DNA of 64,000 nt, from positions 56,818-120,817 of the forward strand of contig NZ_AYWO01000004.1 in the NCBI RefSeq assembly GCF_000502955.1, given 5' to 3'. The notes beneath the pieces are model-generated. The model saw only the letters and a program-made list of their open reading frames with translations. It was not told the DNA's origin and did no database searches. Positions 44,434 to 53,539 of this stretch are shown piece after piece (the stretch's first letter is position 1; each line of letters begins with the position of its first letter). The position numbers and the translations under genes are program-made. Origin of the DNA: Mesorhizobium sp. LNHC252B00 (lineage in GTDB: Bacteria > Pseudomonadota > Alphaproteobacteria > Rhizobiales > Rhizobiaceae).

Positions 44434-45150
44434 TCAGCCAGGCCTCAGCATTGAGCGGGATATCGCAAAAATGCGGTCCACGCCGAGCATGTAGGCCATC
44501 AGAGTATCCAGCCGGAACAGCCCGGCATAGGCGCGGTCGAGCACGTTAAGGGAGCCGGTATAGGCGCCGAATGCCGGCATGATCATGCGGCCCCCGTCGC
44601 CGGCAAAGCAGCGCCGCCGCACCGAGCGGCCCTGCTGCACGATGCGGGCGCATGGATGTAGATGTCCTGCTATTTCGCCCTCGACGCGTACCTTCGAAGG
44701 CTCATGCCGAAACAGCAGCGAGCCAATGGCGAGTTCGCGCACCGTTTCGCCCGGCAGGTCGGCGGGCGCTTCCGGATCGTGATTGCCGGCAACCCAGAAC
44801 CAGTCGCGGCCTGACATCAGTGCCTCCAGCCGCTCGCGAAAGCTCGCATGCATGCGTCCGGCGCCGCCGCCATCGTGAAAACTATCGCCCAGGCTGATGA
44901 CCATGGATGGCTGATAGTCAGCGATCACGGCCTGCAGTCTCAGCAAGGTTGCACCGGTGTCGTAAGGCGGAATCAGCGTGCCGCGCCTTGCCAGCGACGA
45001 ACCCTTTTCCAGATGCAGGTCGGACACGGCCAGAAGCCTGAACTCGGGAAAATAGAGCACACCGCGCGGATCGCAGACGGCGCGCTCGCCGGCGATGCCG
45101 ACAAGGTCGGCCTCGCCGATCAGCGATGTGCGCGCCAGCGAAAAATTCAT
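44434..45150 (-). CDS. pdeM: Ligase-associated DNA-damage-response endonuclease PdeM
   Basis: Calcineurin-type metallophosphoesterase of 238 residues. The metal-binding blocks are VSDLHLEKG, SLGDSFHDGG, VAGNHDPEA and IAGHLHPCA. It starts inside the lhr stop codon (ATGA overlap), so it is made together with the helicase. In many bacteria these two are grouped with an ATP-dependent DNA ligase and an exonuclease of the same repair set. Those two genes are not found here, so they lie elsewhere or are missing. Confidence 0.88.
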   Translation of the reverse strand: MNFSLARTSLIGEADLVGIAGERAVCDPRGVLYFPEFRLLAVSDLHLEKGSSLARRGTLIPPYDTGATLLRLQAVIADYQPSMVISLGDSFHDGGGAGRMHASFRERLEALMSGRDWFWVAGNHDPEAPADLPGETVRELAIGSLLFRHEPSKVRVEGEIAGHLHPCARIVQQGRSVRRRCFAGDGGRMIMPAFGAYTGSLNVLDRAYAGLFRLDTLMAYMLGVDRIFAISRSMLRPG

Positions 45151-47696
45151 TCCTCGACCATCCCCGGCCCCATTGCCTCCTCGACCAATGTCGCCGCATC
45201 CATAAGCAGCGTTTCATCAGCCTCGCCGTTCACCGGCATCTTGCCGATCTCAAGCATGATCGGCACGGCAAGCGGCGAAATCTGTTCAAGCGCCTTATGC
45301 ACGATTCGACCCTGGATGCGCGAGAGCATGTCGGCAAGTCTGCTGACATCGAGCAGACCGGTCGCCGCATCCGCACGTGTCGCCTGCAGCAGGATGTGGT
45401 CCGGCTCATGGCTGCGCAGCACATCGTAAATGAGATCGGTCGACACGGTGACCTGGCGGCCGCTCTTTTCCTGCCCCGGATGGCGTTTTTCGATCAATCC
45501 CGAAATCAGCGCGCAGTTGCGGAAGGTGCGCTTGAGAAGCCAGCTGTCGGCCAGCCAGGCTTCGAGGTCGTCGCCAAGCATGTCCTGGTCGAAAAGTGCA
45601 CTGAGCGAAGGCTTCCGAGCTTTGAACATCGTGCCCATGTCGCCCAGTGACCATATCGCCAGTGCATAGTCGGTGGCGACAAAGCCGAGCGGCCTGGCTC
45701 CCGTCCTGTCGAGGCGGCGGGTGAGCAGCATGCCGAGCGTCTGGTGCGCTAGCCTGCCCTCGAACGGGTAGGCCACGAGATAATGGCGATTGCCTCGTGG
45801 AAAGGTCTCGATCAGCAGGTCATTGCGTTTGGGCAGCACCGATTTGTCGGCCTGGAACCGCAGCCAGTCGGCGACCTGCTCGGGCAGCTTCTTCCAGCGC
45901 TGCGGGTCGTCCAGCATGATGCGGACCTGTTCGGCGAGATAGGTCGAAAGCGGGAACTTGCCGCCGCCATAATAGGGCACCTTGGCATCGCTGCCCGGCG
46001 CGTTCGACACGAAGCATTCATTCTCGCGAATGCCTTCGAAGCGCAGCACCTTGCCGGCAAACATGAACGTGTCGCCGTGCGTCAGCGTTTCGAGGAAGGC
46101 TTCCTCGATCTTGCCGAGAACCCGGCCGCCGCGCGAAGCCGCGCCTTTGCTGCCGGCCTTGATGTAACGCACGTTGAGGGCCGGCACCTCGATGATGGTG
46201 CCGACATTCAGCCTGTATTGCTGGGCAACGCGCGGATTGGACACGCGCCACAACCCATCCTTGTTCAGCCGGATGCGGGCATAGCGCTCATAATTCTTCA
46301 GCGCATAGCCGCCGGTGGCGACGAAATCTACGACACGATCGAATGTCGACCGATCGAGGCTGACATAGGGCGCGGCTGTTCGCACTTCCTCGAACAGATC
46401 ATCGGCACGGAATGGCGCGCCGCAGGCGCAGCCCAGCACATGCTGGGCCAGCACATCGAGGCCGCCATCGATCAGCGGCGGCGTGTCCTGCGCGCCGAGA
46501 TAATTGGCATCGAGGGCGGCCCGGCACTCCAGCACCTCGAAACGATTGGCCGGGATCAGGATCGCCTTGGACGGCTCGTCCATGCGGTGGTTGGCACGGC
46601 CGATGCGCTGCGCCAGCCGGCTCGCCCCTTTCGGCGCGCCGACATGCACGACCAGGTCGACATCGCCCCAATCGATGCCGAGATCGAGCGTCGAGGTGGC
46701 GACGATGGCACGCAGCGCATTCTCGCCCATCGCCTTCTCGACGCGCCGGCGCTGGGCAACGTCGAGCGAGCCGTGATGCAACGCAATCGGCAAGGTATCC
46801 TCATTGACCCGCCACAATTCCTGGAACAGCAGCTCCGCCTGGCTGCGGGTGTTGACGAACAACAGGGTGGTCTTGTGGCGCTTGATCTCGCGGTAAATCT
46901 CCGGCGTGGCGTAGCGCGCCGAATGCCCTGCCCACGGCACGCGCTCTTCCGAATCGAGGATGGAGATCTCCGGCTTCGCACCGCCCGTGACGACGATCAA
47001 TTCGGCCATCCCCGGGCTTGTCGACTCTTTGGGTGGATTCTGGCTGACCAGCCAGCGCCGCAACTCGTCCGGCTCGGCCACCGTCGCCGACAGCCCGATC
47101 GTCTGCAGGCCAGGGACAAAGCTGCGCAACCGCGCCAGCCCGAGCGCCAGCAGATGTCCGCGTTTCGACGTCACCAGTGAATGCAATTCGTCGAGCACGA
47201 CGTAGCGCAGGTCCTCAAAGAAGCGCCTTGCATCGCCTGCTGCGATCAGCAGCGCCAGTTGCTCGGGCGTGGTCAGCAGAATATCGGGCGGCACCAGTTT
47301 CTGGCGCTGGCGCTTGTGCCCGGGGGTGTCGCCGGTGCGCGTCTCGATGGTGACGGGCAGCCCGATCTCCTCCACCGGCTTGCCGAGGTTGCGCTCGATA
47401 TCGACGGCAAGCGCCTTCAGTGGCGAGATATAGAGCGTGTGGATGCCGCGATGCGCCTGGCCCGGCTTTCGCCTTGGCCGGTTCGCAAGTTCAGTCAGCG
47501 AGGGCAGGAACCCGGCCAGCGTCTTGCCGGCGCCGGTCGGGGCGATCAGCAGGACCGACTGCCCGGCCTGGACCATCGCCAGGAGTTCGATCTGATGGGC
47601 GCGCGGCGACCAGCCTTTCTCGCCAAACCATCGGATGAATGGTTCTGGCAGGACTACGGTGGCATTCTGTTCGGCAAGGCGCGGCTGCTCTGTCAC
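45147..47696 (-). CDS. lhr: Ligase-associated DEXH-box helicase (Lhr-type)
   Basis: ATP-dependent 3'-5' helicase of 849 residues, linked with DNA-damage repair. The helicase core shows the Q-motif region GWSPRAHQIELL, Walker A IAPTGAGKTLAGFLP, the DELHSL box, GLSATVAEPDEL, and in the second RecA domain RAIVATSTLDLGIDWGDVDLVVH and QRIGRANHRMD. Winged-helix and Lhr C-terminal domains follow (from about 440). It is the upstream member of a two-gene unit with pdeM. The length is shorter than E. coli Lhr but normal for the ligase-associated form. Confidence 0.91.
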   Translation of the reverse strand: MTEQPRLAEQNATVVLPEPFIRWFGEKGWSPRAHQIELLAMVQAGQSVLLIAPTGAGKTLAGFLPSLTELANRPRRKPGQAHRGIHTLYISPLKALAVDIERNLGKPVEEIGLPVTIETRTGDTPGHKRQRQKLVPPDILLTTPEQLALLIAAGDARRFFEDLRYVVLDELHSLVTSKRGHLLALGLARLRSFVPGLQTIGLSATVAEPDELRRWLVSQNPPKESTSPGMAELIVVTGGAKPEISILDSEERVPWAGHSARYATPEIYREIKRHKTTLLFVNTRSQAELLFQELWRVNEDTLPIALHHGSLDVAQRRRVEKAMGENALRAIVATSTLDLGIDWGDVDLVVHVGAPKGASRLAQRIGRANHRMDEPSKAILIPANRFEVLECRAALDANYLGAQDTPPLIDGGLDVLAQHVLGCACGAPFRADDLFEEVRTAAPYVSLDRSTFDRVVDFVATGGYALKNYERYARIRLNKDGLWRVSNPRVAQQYRLNVGTIIEVPALNVRYIKAGSKGAASRGGRVLGKIEEAFLETLTHGDTFMFAGKVLRFEGIRENECFVSNAPGSDAKVPYYGGGKFPLSTYLAEQVRIMLDDPQRWKKLPEQVADWLRFQADKSVLPKRNDLLIETFPRGNRHYLVAYPFEGRLAHQTLGMLLTRRLDRTGARPLGFVATDYALAIWSLGDMGTMFKARKPSLSALFDQDMLGDDLEAWLADSWLLKRTFRNCALISGLIEKRHPGQEKSGRQVTVSTDLIYDVLRSHEPDHILLQATRADAATGLLDVSRLADMLSRIQGRIVHKALEQISPLAVPIMLEIGKMPVNGEADETLLMDAATLVEEAMGPGMVEE

Positions 47697-47763
47697 GTGC
47701 CAGAGTTAGCGCGACGGCAGTCAATCGCCAAGAAGAATCGGAACAAAAGGGGATCGTTCGTTC

Positions 47764-48657
47764 CTACGGCCGCCGAAACCCCGTCGGGCCGCCATAGAGG
47801 TAGCCGATGCGGGCGACGGCGTCGCGCAGTCCCTCACGCGACACCAGCATGGTGTGGCCGTTGGCGTGGATCATGGTGTCGGCATCGGTCATAACGGCGA
47901 CATGGCCCTTCCAAAACGCCAGGTCGCCGCGCCGCAACCCTGAGAAATCAGGTCCCGGTTCCAGCGGCTCGCCGAGCGTCGCCGCCTGCATGTCGGTATC
48001 GCGCAGCACGTTCCTGCCGGCCATGCGCATCGCCAGTTGCACCAGGCCCGAACAATCGATGCCGAAGCCGGAAGTGCCGCCCCAGAGATAGGGTGTGCCG
48101 AGAAACATCTCAGCCACCGAAGCATAATCGGTGGCCACTTCACCGAGAGGCCGCAGATGACCTGCGATGACCGCCTCGCCGGAGGGCAGGACGGCATAGT
48201 GGGTGCCGCGCGTCTCGGCGGCGCCCGTCACCGCTACCGTCGATCCCATCGACAATCGTCCTGAGATCGGAAACCGCAGATCGGGTCCAGGATAGAGAAA
48301 AGTGCGTGGTGCCGAGACGATGTGCGTGGGCGCATGTGCCCGCCCGCCCAGCATGGTATCGGCGACATAGCCGACATAGCCGTCACGTTCCGCCTGGACC
48401 CATGCCCAGCCCTCAGCGACCTCGAAGACGAGGACATCGTCACCGAACAGGGCTTGCGTGTTGACACCGGCATCCGGCCGCGGCGCCTTGCGGATATCGG
48501 CCACGGCTGCAGTGATCCGCGCCGGCCGACCGGCAACGAAGCGGTCTGCGGCGACTTCGCCCTTCAGCCGAGCATCGGCAAGGTCGGAACGGAAAGCGTG
48601 AAGGCGGGCATCCCTGGCAGTCAAATCGGCAACTCTGAAATTAGATGGGTAACTCAT
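47764..48657 (-). CDS. NlpC/P60 (C40) peptidoglycan hydrolase-like protein
   Basis: Cysteine peptidase-fold protein of 297 residues. Two SH3-like segments lie in the first half (ITAAVADIRKAP and DVLVFEVAEGWAWVQAERDGYVGYV), followed by the NlpC/P60 domain with GIDCSGLVQLAM (catalytic Cys) and KGHVAVMTDADTMIHAN (catalytic His). A classic signal peptide is not visible, so export or a cytoplasmic role in muropeptide recycling remains open. Its start (ATG 48657) overlaps the MarR gene by 17 bp, so they form one unit. Confidence 0.88.
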   Translation of the reverse strand: MSYPSNFRVADLTARDARLHAFRSDLADARLKGEVAADRFVAGRPARITAAVADIRKAPRPDAGVNTQALFGDDVLVFEVAEGWAWVQAERDGYVGYVADTMLGGRAHAPTHIVSAPRTFLYPGPDLRFPISGRLSMGSTVAVTGAAETRGTHYAVLPSGEAVIAGHLRPLGEVATDYASVAEMFLGTPYLWGGTSGFGIDCSGLVQLAMRMAGRNVLRDTDMQAATLGEPLEPGPDFSGLRRGDLAFWKGHVAVMTDADTMIHANGHTMLVSREGLRDAVARIGYLYGGPTGFRRP

Positions 48658-48991
48658 GGGCCTTGGCGATGATATCATCGCCGAAGCGCTCGACAAAGAG
48701 AGCGCCCTCGACCGTGCGTCTGATCAGCACATTTCGCTTGTCGAGTTCGTCGCGATGGCGCGATACCAGTTTCAATGCGCCCATCGTGTCAAGCGCGCGC
48801 GTAATCACCGGCTTGGTGACGTTGAGGCGGGCAGCTAGCCCACGCACGGTATGTGGCGGCGGGTCGAGATAGATTGTGAACAGGATCGCGGTCTGGCGCA
48901 TGGTCAGATCGGGTGCATCGTTGCGCACTTGCGACAGCATCACTTGCTGCCACAGTCGCAAGGCCTGGCTCGGGCGCATCGCAATCGACAT
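48641..48991 (-). CDS. MarR-like winged-helix regulator
   Basis: Small regulator of 116 residues with a winged helix: TMRQTAILFTIYLDPPPHTVRGLAARLNVTKPVITRALDTMGALKLVSRHRDELDKRNVLI. The length is short for a MarR protein, and the long C-terminal dimer helices are reduced. It overlaps the NlpC/P60 gene, so it may control that gene and itself. The ligand is unknown. Confidence 0.82.
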   Translation of the reverse strand: MSIAMRPSQALRLWQQVMLSQVRNDAPDLTMRQTAILFTIYLDPPPHTVRGLAARLNVTKPVITRALDTMGALKLVSRHRDELDKRNVLIRRTVEGALFVERFGDDIIAKAHELPI

Positions 48992-49063
48992 CGCGCCAGC
49001 ATGACGGCAAATTGTTTCGGTTCCGTTTCAGTTTCCGTAATTTGCCCGCTCTGCCTAACTCTA

Positions 49064-50428
49064 TCAGCCAAAGCGCTTCGAGATGATCCGCTCAAGCGCG
49101 CGGATGCCTTGTGCCTCGCCGCCAGCAGGACCATGCGGGCGGTCAGCAGGGTTCCAGGCGAAGATGTCGAAATGCGCCCAGGCCACAGTCTTTTCGACAA
49201 AGCGCTTCAGGAATAGTGCCGCCGTGATCGAGCCGGCAAAACCGTCCGTGGTGACATTGTTGATGTCGGCGATCTTCGACGACAGTTTTGAATCGTAAGG
49301 CCGCCATAATGGCATCCGCCACAGCGGATCCTCGACCGCAACAGAAGCCGCCGCGAGGTCGAATGCGAGCGTTTCGTCGCCGGTATAGAATGGTGGCAGG
49401 TCGGGACCGAGCGCGACACGGGCAGCCCCGGTCAGTGTCGCCATGTCGACCAGAAGCTGCGGCTCCTCCTCGTCGGCCAGCGCCAGCGCATCGGCGAGCA
49501 CCAGCCGCCCCTCGGCGTCCGTGTTGCCGATCTCGACTGACATGCCCTTGCGGCTCGTCAGCACGTCGCCGGGCCGGAAGGCGTTGCCGGCAATCGAATT
49601 CTCGACCGCCGGAATGAGCACGCGCAGCCGCACATTCAGCCCGGCAGCCATGATCATCGAGGCCAGGCCAAGCACGTTGGCGGCACCGCCCATGTCCTTC
49701 TTCATCAAAAGCATGCCGGACGACGGCTTGATGTCGAGACCGCCAGTATCGAAACAGACACCCTTGCCGACCAGCGTCACCTTCGGCGCGCCTTGCTGCC
49801 CCCAACGCATGTCGATCAGGCGCGGCGCGGCGGTCGACGCGCGGCCGACGGCGTGGATCATCGGGAAGTTCTGATCGAGAAGATCGTCGCCCTTGACCAC
49901 CGAGACTCCGGCCTTGTGCCTGTCGGCAAGGGTCCGCACCGCCTTCTCCAGGTCTTCCGGGCCCATATCGCTGGTCGGCGTGTTGACCAGATCGCGGGCC
50001 AGGAAAACGCCATCGACAATACGGCGAACCCGCCCGGTATCGACGCCGGCCGGCAGGCCGAAGCGCAGCGCCTTGCCAGGCTTCTTGCCATAGCGGGTGA
50101 AGACATAGCCGCCGAGCACCAGCGCGGTTGCCGCAAGTTCCGGCTCGGCCGGCGTCGAGGCGAAATGCCAGTCGCCTTCCGGCAAGGCTTTCGACAATGC
50201 GCCGAGCGCGAGCGCGCCTTCGCCATCGCCGATACCGAAGAGGGCGCCGCCGAGCGCTCCTTTTTCGCCAGGCACGACCAGCGTCCTGCCTGCCTCGCCG
50301 GAAAAGCCATTGGCTCTTGCCCAGGCGACAGCCGCTGGCGCAAGACCGGCTGCGTCCAGACCGTCGCTGGCGACCAGATGGACCGGCAATGTGCCCGGCA
50401 GCTTCTTCTCGACGAGTTCGACAGGCAT
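49064..50428 (-). CDS. Leucyl aminopeptidase family protein (M17)
   Basis: Metallo-aminopeptidase of 454 residues. The C-terminal catalytic domain shows LVGKGVCFDTGGLDIKPSSGMLLMKKDMGGAA, the metal-binding signature NTDAEGRLVLADAL, and DMATLTGAARVALG. Two metal-binding lysine and aspartate positions (GKGVCFDTGG, MKKDMGG) are intact. The N-terminal domain is present but divergent from PepA. It probably turns over peptides in the cytosol. It is a lone gene that diverges from tadD across a 128-bp spacer. Confidence 0.9.
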   Translation of the reverse strand: MPVELVEKKLPGTLPVHLVASDGLDAAGLAPAAVAWARANGFSGEAGRTLVVPGEKGALGGALFGIGDGEGALALGALSKALPEGDWHFASTPAEPELAATALVLGGYVFTRYGKKPGKALRFGLPAGVDTGRVRRIVDGVFLARDLVNTPTSDMGPEDLEKAVRTLADRHKAGVSVVKGDDLLDQNFPMIHAVGRASTAAPRLIDMRWGQQGAPKVTLVGKGVCFDTGGLDIKPSSGMLLMKKDMGGAANVLGLASMIMAAGLNVRLRVLIPAVENSIAGNAFRPGDVLTSRKGMSVEIGNTDAEGRLVLADALALADEEEPQLLVDMATLTGAARVALGPDLPPFYTGDETLAFDLAAASVAVEDPLWRMPLWRPYDSKLSSKIADINNVTTDGFAGSITAALFLKRFVEKTVAWAHFDIFAWNPADRPHGPAGGEAQGIRALERIISKRFG

Positions 50429-50556
50429 TCGATGGTCTCCGTGCGGCGGGCGCCCCGAGTCGGCGTTCTTAACTGTCCGTTAGGGTTAACAGAATATTTC
50501 TGCGAGAGGGAAGACGGCCACGCAATGGCCGCGCATGAATGGAGGCTTAGGTAGCC

Positions 50557-51378
50557 ATGCCGACCAACAGCACGATCAACGCCAGGGGAAAGCGGCTCAT
50601 CACCACGGCCTTTGCGCTGGCGCTCGCGGCGGGCGTCGCCGGTTGCGGAACCGACAAGCTCTCCACCGGCTCGATCGGGCGCACCGGAGGCAAACCGTTG
50701 GAACTCATGTCGGCCGGAGAACTGCACAATGCCACCGGCGCCCTTGGCCAATCCTACGCCAGGAACCCCAACGACAAGCGGATAGCGACCAATTATGCGG
50801 CGGCACTGCAGATGGATGGTGACGCCGACCAGTCGCTCGCCGTGATGCGCAAGCTGGCGATCGCTCTGCCGAAGGATCGTGACGTGCTTGCCGCCTATGG
50901 CAAGGCGCTGGCGGCCAACGGCCAGTTCGAGGCGGCGCTTGACGCCGTACGCCGCGCTCAGACACCGGAATATCCCGACTGGAGGCTGGTGTCGGCCGAA
51001 GCGGCCATTCTCGACCAGACCGGCCAGAAGGATAATGCGCGCCAGCTTTACCGCAAGGCGCTCGAACTCAAGCCGAACGAGCCTTCGGTGCTCTCCAACC
51101 TTGGCATGTCCTATGTGCTGGAAGGGGACCTGCGCACCGCCGAAACCTATATGCGCTCGGCCGCGCAGCAGCCCAATGCGGACAGCCGGGTCCGCCAGAA
51201 CCTGGCGCTGGTCGTCGGGCTGCAAGGCCGTTTCGACGAGGCCGAGAAGATCGCCTCACAGGAACTCTCGCCTGAGCAGGCGCAGGCCAACGTCGCCTAT
51301 CTCAGGCAGATGCTGGCACAGCAGAATGCCTGGAGCCAGCTCAAGGATCAGGACAAGTCAAAGTCCGCGACTAACTGA
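50557..51378 (+). CDS. tadD: Tad pilus lipoprotein with TPR repeats (TadD)
   Basis: Lipoprotein of 273 residues: the signal peptide ends in GVAGC, with the lipid-bearing cysteine near residue 31. Tetratricopeptide repeats follow (NPNDKRIATNYAAALQMDGDAD, DRDVLAAYGKALAANGQFEAA, PSVLSNLGMSYVLEGDLRTAE). TadD is a pilotin-like factor that helps the outer-membrane secretin assemble. It lies on the plus strand, facing tadC across a strong terminator, and closes the tad/cpa locus at this end. Confidence 0.86.
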   Translation: MPTNSTINARGKRLITTAFALALAAGVAGCGTDKLSTGSIGRTGGKPLELMSAGELHNATGALGQSYARNPNDKRIATNYAAALQMDGDADQSLAVMRKLAIALPKDRDVLAAYGKALAANGQFEAALDAVRRAQTPEYPDWRLVSAEAAILDQTGQKDNARQLYRKALELKPNEPSVLSNLGMSYVLEGDLRTAETYMRSAAQQPNADSRVRQNLALVVGLQGRFDEAEKIASQELSPEQAQANVAYLRQMLAQQNAWSQLKDQDKSKSATN

Positions 51379-51411
51379 AACAACAATCCGCAAGGAAGTT
51401 GAATGAAAAAG

Positions 51412-51438
51412 GCCGCGCTGCATCCAGCGCGGCTTTTT
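51412..51438. terminator. Bidirectional terminator between tadD and tadC
   Basis: Perfect 9-bp stem GCCGCGCTG/CAGCGCGGC with a 4-base loop, preceded by five A and followed by five T. It serves both convergent transcripts. Confidence 0.9.
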
Positions 51439-51467
51439 CACATGTCGTACAGGGATTTGCCGCGCTG

Positions 51468-52487
51468 CTACTGAGATGCTGCCGGCGCCGGATGATCTCC
51501 GAAGATGCCGCGCTGACTGACCTGAATGCCGGCGGGGCCCAGAATGATGGCGAAAAGCACAGGCAGGAAAAACAGGATCATCGGCACGGTGAGCTTTGGC
51601 GGCAAGGCGGCGGCCTTCTTCTCGGCCGCATTCATGCGCATGTCGCGACTTTCGGCGGCAAGCACGCGTAGCGCATGCGCCACCGGCGTGCCGTAACGCT
51701 CGGCCTGGACGAGTGCCTGCGACACCGACTTGACCGAATCCAGTCCGGTGCGACTTGCCAGGTTCTCGTAGGCCTGCTTGCGCTCCGGCAGATAGGAAAG
51801 CTCGGCATTGGTGAGGATGAATTCTTCCGCCAGCGGCACCGATTGCGCGCCGATCTCATCGGCGACCTTGCGCAGCGCTGCTTCCACCGACATGCCCGAT
51901 TCGACGCAGATCAGCATCAGATCGAGCCCATCCGGCCATGCCATCTGGATTGACTGCTTGCGCTTGGTGGCACGGTTGTTGACATAGACGACCGGTGCGT
52001 AGAAGCCGCCATACGCAACGAGGATACAGACGAACAGCCGGATGACCAATGGCTTGTCGGGCAACGCCCCGAGCACGAAGATGTAGATTGTGGCCAGCGC
52101 AAAGCCGACAAAAGGAAGTACCAGACGGAAGAAAAGAAACCGCGTCAGCGGATTCTGGCCCCGAAACCCGGCCACTTTAAGTTTCTGCAACGTGCCCTCG
52201 TCGGCGAGCGCGCGCCTCAGATCCAGCCGGTCGACAATGTTGCGCATGCCAACAGACTGTTCCTCGCGCAGGCCCTTGCGACGGCGATCCGCCTCGACGG
52301 CAAGCCGGGCGCGCTGTTTGGCACGCAATTCGTCGCGTTCCAGCGCAACGGTTTTCATGCGTGACTTGAGCTGGTTTCCGCCAAACGCCGGCAGCAAAGT
52401 GAAGACGGTCGCAAACACCGCTATTCCGACCAGTAGCGCGATCAGGAAGCTTGGATCCGTCAGGGTTTTGACAACTTGCTCGGTCAT
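51468..52487 (-). CDS. tadC: Tad pilus inner-membrane platform protein TadC
   Basis: Type II secretion F-domain protein of 339 residues. Membrane helices lie near the N-terminus (SFLIALLVGIAVFATVFTLL), in the middle and at the C-terminus (KLTVPMILFFLPVLFAIILGPAG). The T2SF domain includes WPDGLDLMLICVESGMSVEAALRKVADEIG. With TadB it forms the platform that couples CpaF motion to pilin extrusion. It starts 9 bp after tadB, the last gene of the minus-strand unit. Confidence 0.92.
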   Translation of the reverse strand: MTEQVVKTLTDPSFLIALLVGIAVFATVFTLLPAFGGNQLKSRMKTVALERDELRAKQRARLAVEADRRRKGLREEQSVGMRNIVDRLDLRRALADEGTLQKLKVAGFRGQNPLTRFLFFRLVLPFVGFALATIYIFVLGALPDKPLVIRLFVCILVAYGGFYAPVVYVNNRATKRKQSIQMAWPDGLDLMLICVESGMSVEAALRKVADEIGAQSVPLAEEFILTNAELSYLPERKQAYENLASRTGLDSVKSVSQALVQAERYGTPVAHALRVLAAESRDMRMNAAEKKAAALPPKLTVPMILFFLPVLFAIILGPAGIQVSQRGIFGDHPAPAASQ

Positions 52488-52496
52488 GCCAGCATC

Positions 52497-53510
52497 CTAG
52501 ACTTCGAAGTTCATCATCTTGCGCATCACCAGGATGCCGATCGACATCCAGACCCCAGCGCAACCAAGGATCAGATTTCCGACGCTGGTGGTGAAAAGCG
52601 GCATCAGGTAGGCCGGGCTCGACAGGTAGACGAGAAAGGCGACGATGAAGGGCAGCGCACCGATGATCGCGGCGGACGCCTTTGCTTCCATCGACAGCGC
52701 CTGCACCTTGGCCTTCATCTTCTTGCGATCGCGAAGCACGCGCGAAAGATTGCCCAGCGCCTCGGAGAGATTGCCACCGGCCTGCGACTGAATCTGGATG
52801 ACGATGCCGAAGAAACCCGCCTCCGTGCAAGGCATGGTTTCGGGCATGCGCAAGGTTGCGTCGGGGATCGAGAGGCCCATCTGCTGTGAATCGACGATGC
52901 GACGAAACTCGGCCTTTACAGGCTCGGGCGATTCGTTGGCGATCAGGCGCACGGCATCGTTCAGCGGCAGGCCGGATTTGACCGCGCGCACGATGATGTC
53001 GAGCGCGTTTGGAAATTCGTTGAGGAATGCCTTGACCCGACGCGCGCGACGAAACGAGACGAACCAGCGCGGCAGGCCGAGCGCCCCGGCCAGCAGCACG
53101 CCAGGCAAGGCGAGCTTCGGCGCTCCGGCCACAAAGGCGGCCATGGTCAAAACGAGGCCGCATACGGCGGAATATACATAGAAGCGCTCTACCGTGGTCT
53201 TCAGGCCGGCCTGGCGGAGTTGGACCTTCAGCGGCGGTTTCTTGACGGCGCTGTCCTTGGTTCTCTGCTTTGCGTCGAGCTCGTTGAGTGAATCCTGAAC
53301 CGACTTGCGCCGCTTGGTGGCTTCCGCCGCGCGATCGCGCGAGGCCTTGACGACCGAGCGATCCGTCTCGGCGGTCCTGATCGTTTCGAGCCGCTTGCCG
53401 ACCTGTTTCTCGTTGCTGATCCGAGTGAACAGAAATGCATAGGCGACGGCGCCGGCGCTGAAGCCGGCGAGTACGACAAACGCCAGTACTGTGCCGTCAA
53501 ATCCAAACAT
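52497..53510 (-). CDS. tadB: Tad pilus inner-membrane platform protein TadB
   Basis: Type II secretion F-domain protein of 337 residues. The T2SF motif is FPNALDIIVRAVKSGLPLNDAVRLIANES. There is one N-terminal helix (VLAFVVLAGFSAGAVAYAFLF), two central helices and a C-terminal one. A basic, coiled segment (about 30-100) faces the cytoplasm and may contact the CpaF ATPase. It lies 29 bp after cpaF and 9 bp before tadC, in one operon. Confidence 0.92.
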   Translation of the reverse strand: MFGFDGTVLAFVVLAGFSAGAVAYAFLFTRISNEKQVGKRLETIRTAETDRSVVKASRDRAAEATKRRKSVQDSLNELDAKQRTKDSAVKKPPLKVQLRQAGLKTTVERFYVYSAVCGLVLTMAAFVAGAPKLALPGVLLAGALGLPRWFVSFRRARRVKAFLNEFPNALDIIVRAVKSGLPLNDAVRLIANESPEPVKAEFRRIVDSQQMGLSIPDATLRMPETMPCTEAGFFGIVIQIQSQAGGNLSEALGNLSRVLRDRKKMKAKVQALSMEAKASAAIIGALPFIVAFLVYLSSPAYLMPLFTTSVGNLILGCAGVWMSIGILVMRKMMNFEV

Positions 53511-53539
53511 TGGCTCGAACCCTTACGCCCCAAGATGCG

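Noticed and set aside
45783..47180. Open frame of 465 codons opposite lhr
   Set aside because: Antisense shadow of the helicase gene; no domain and no ribosome binding site.
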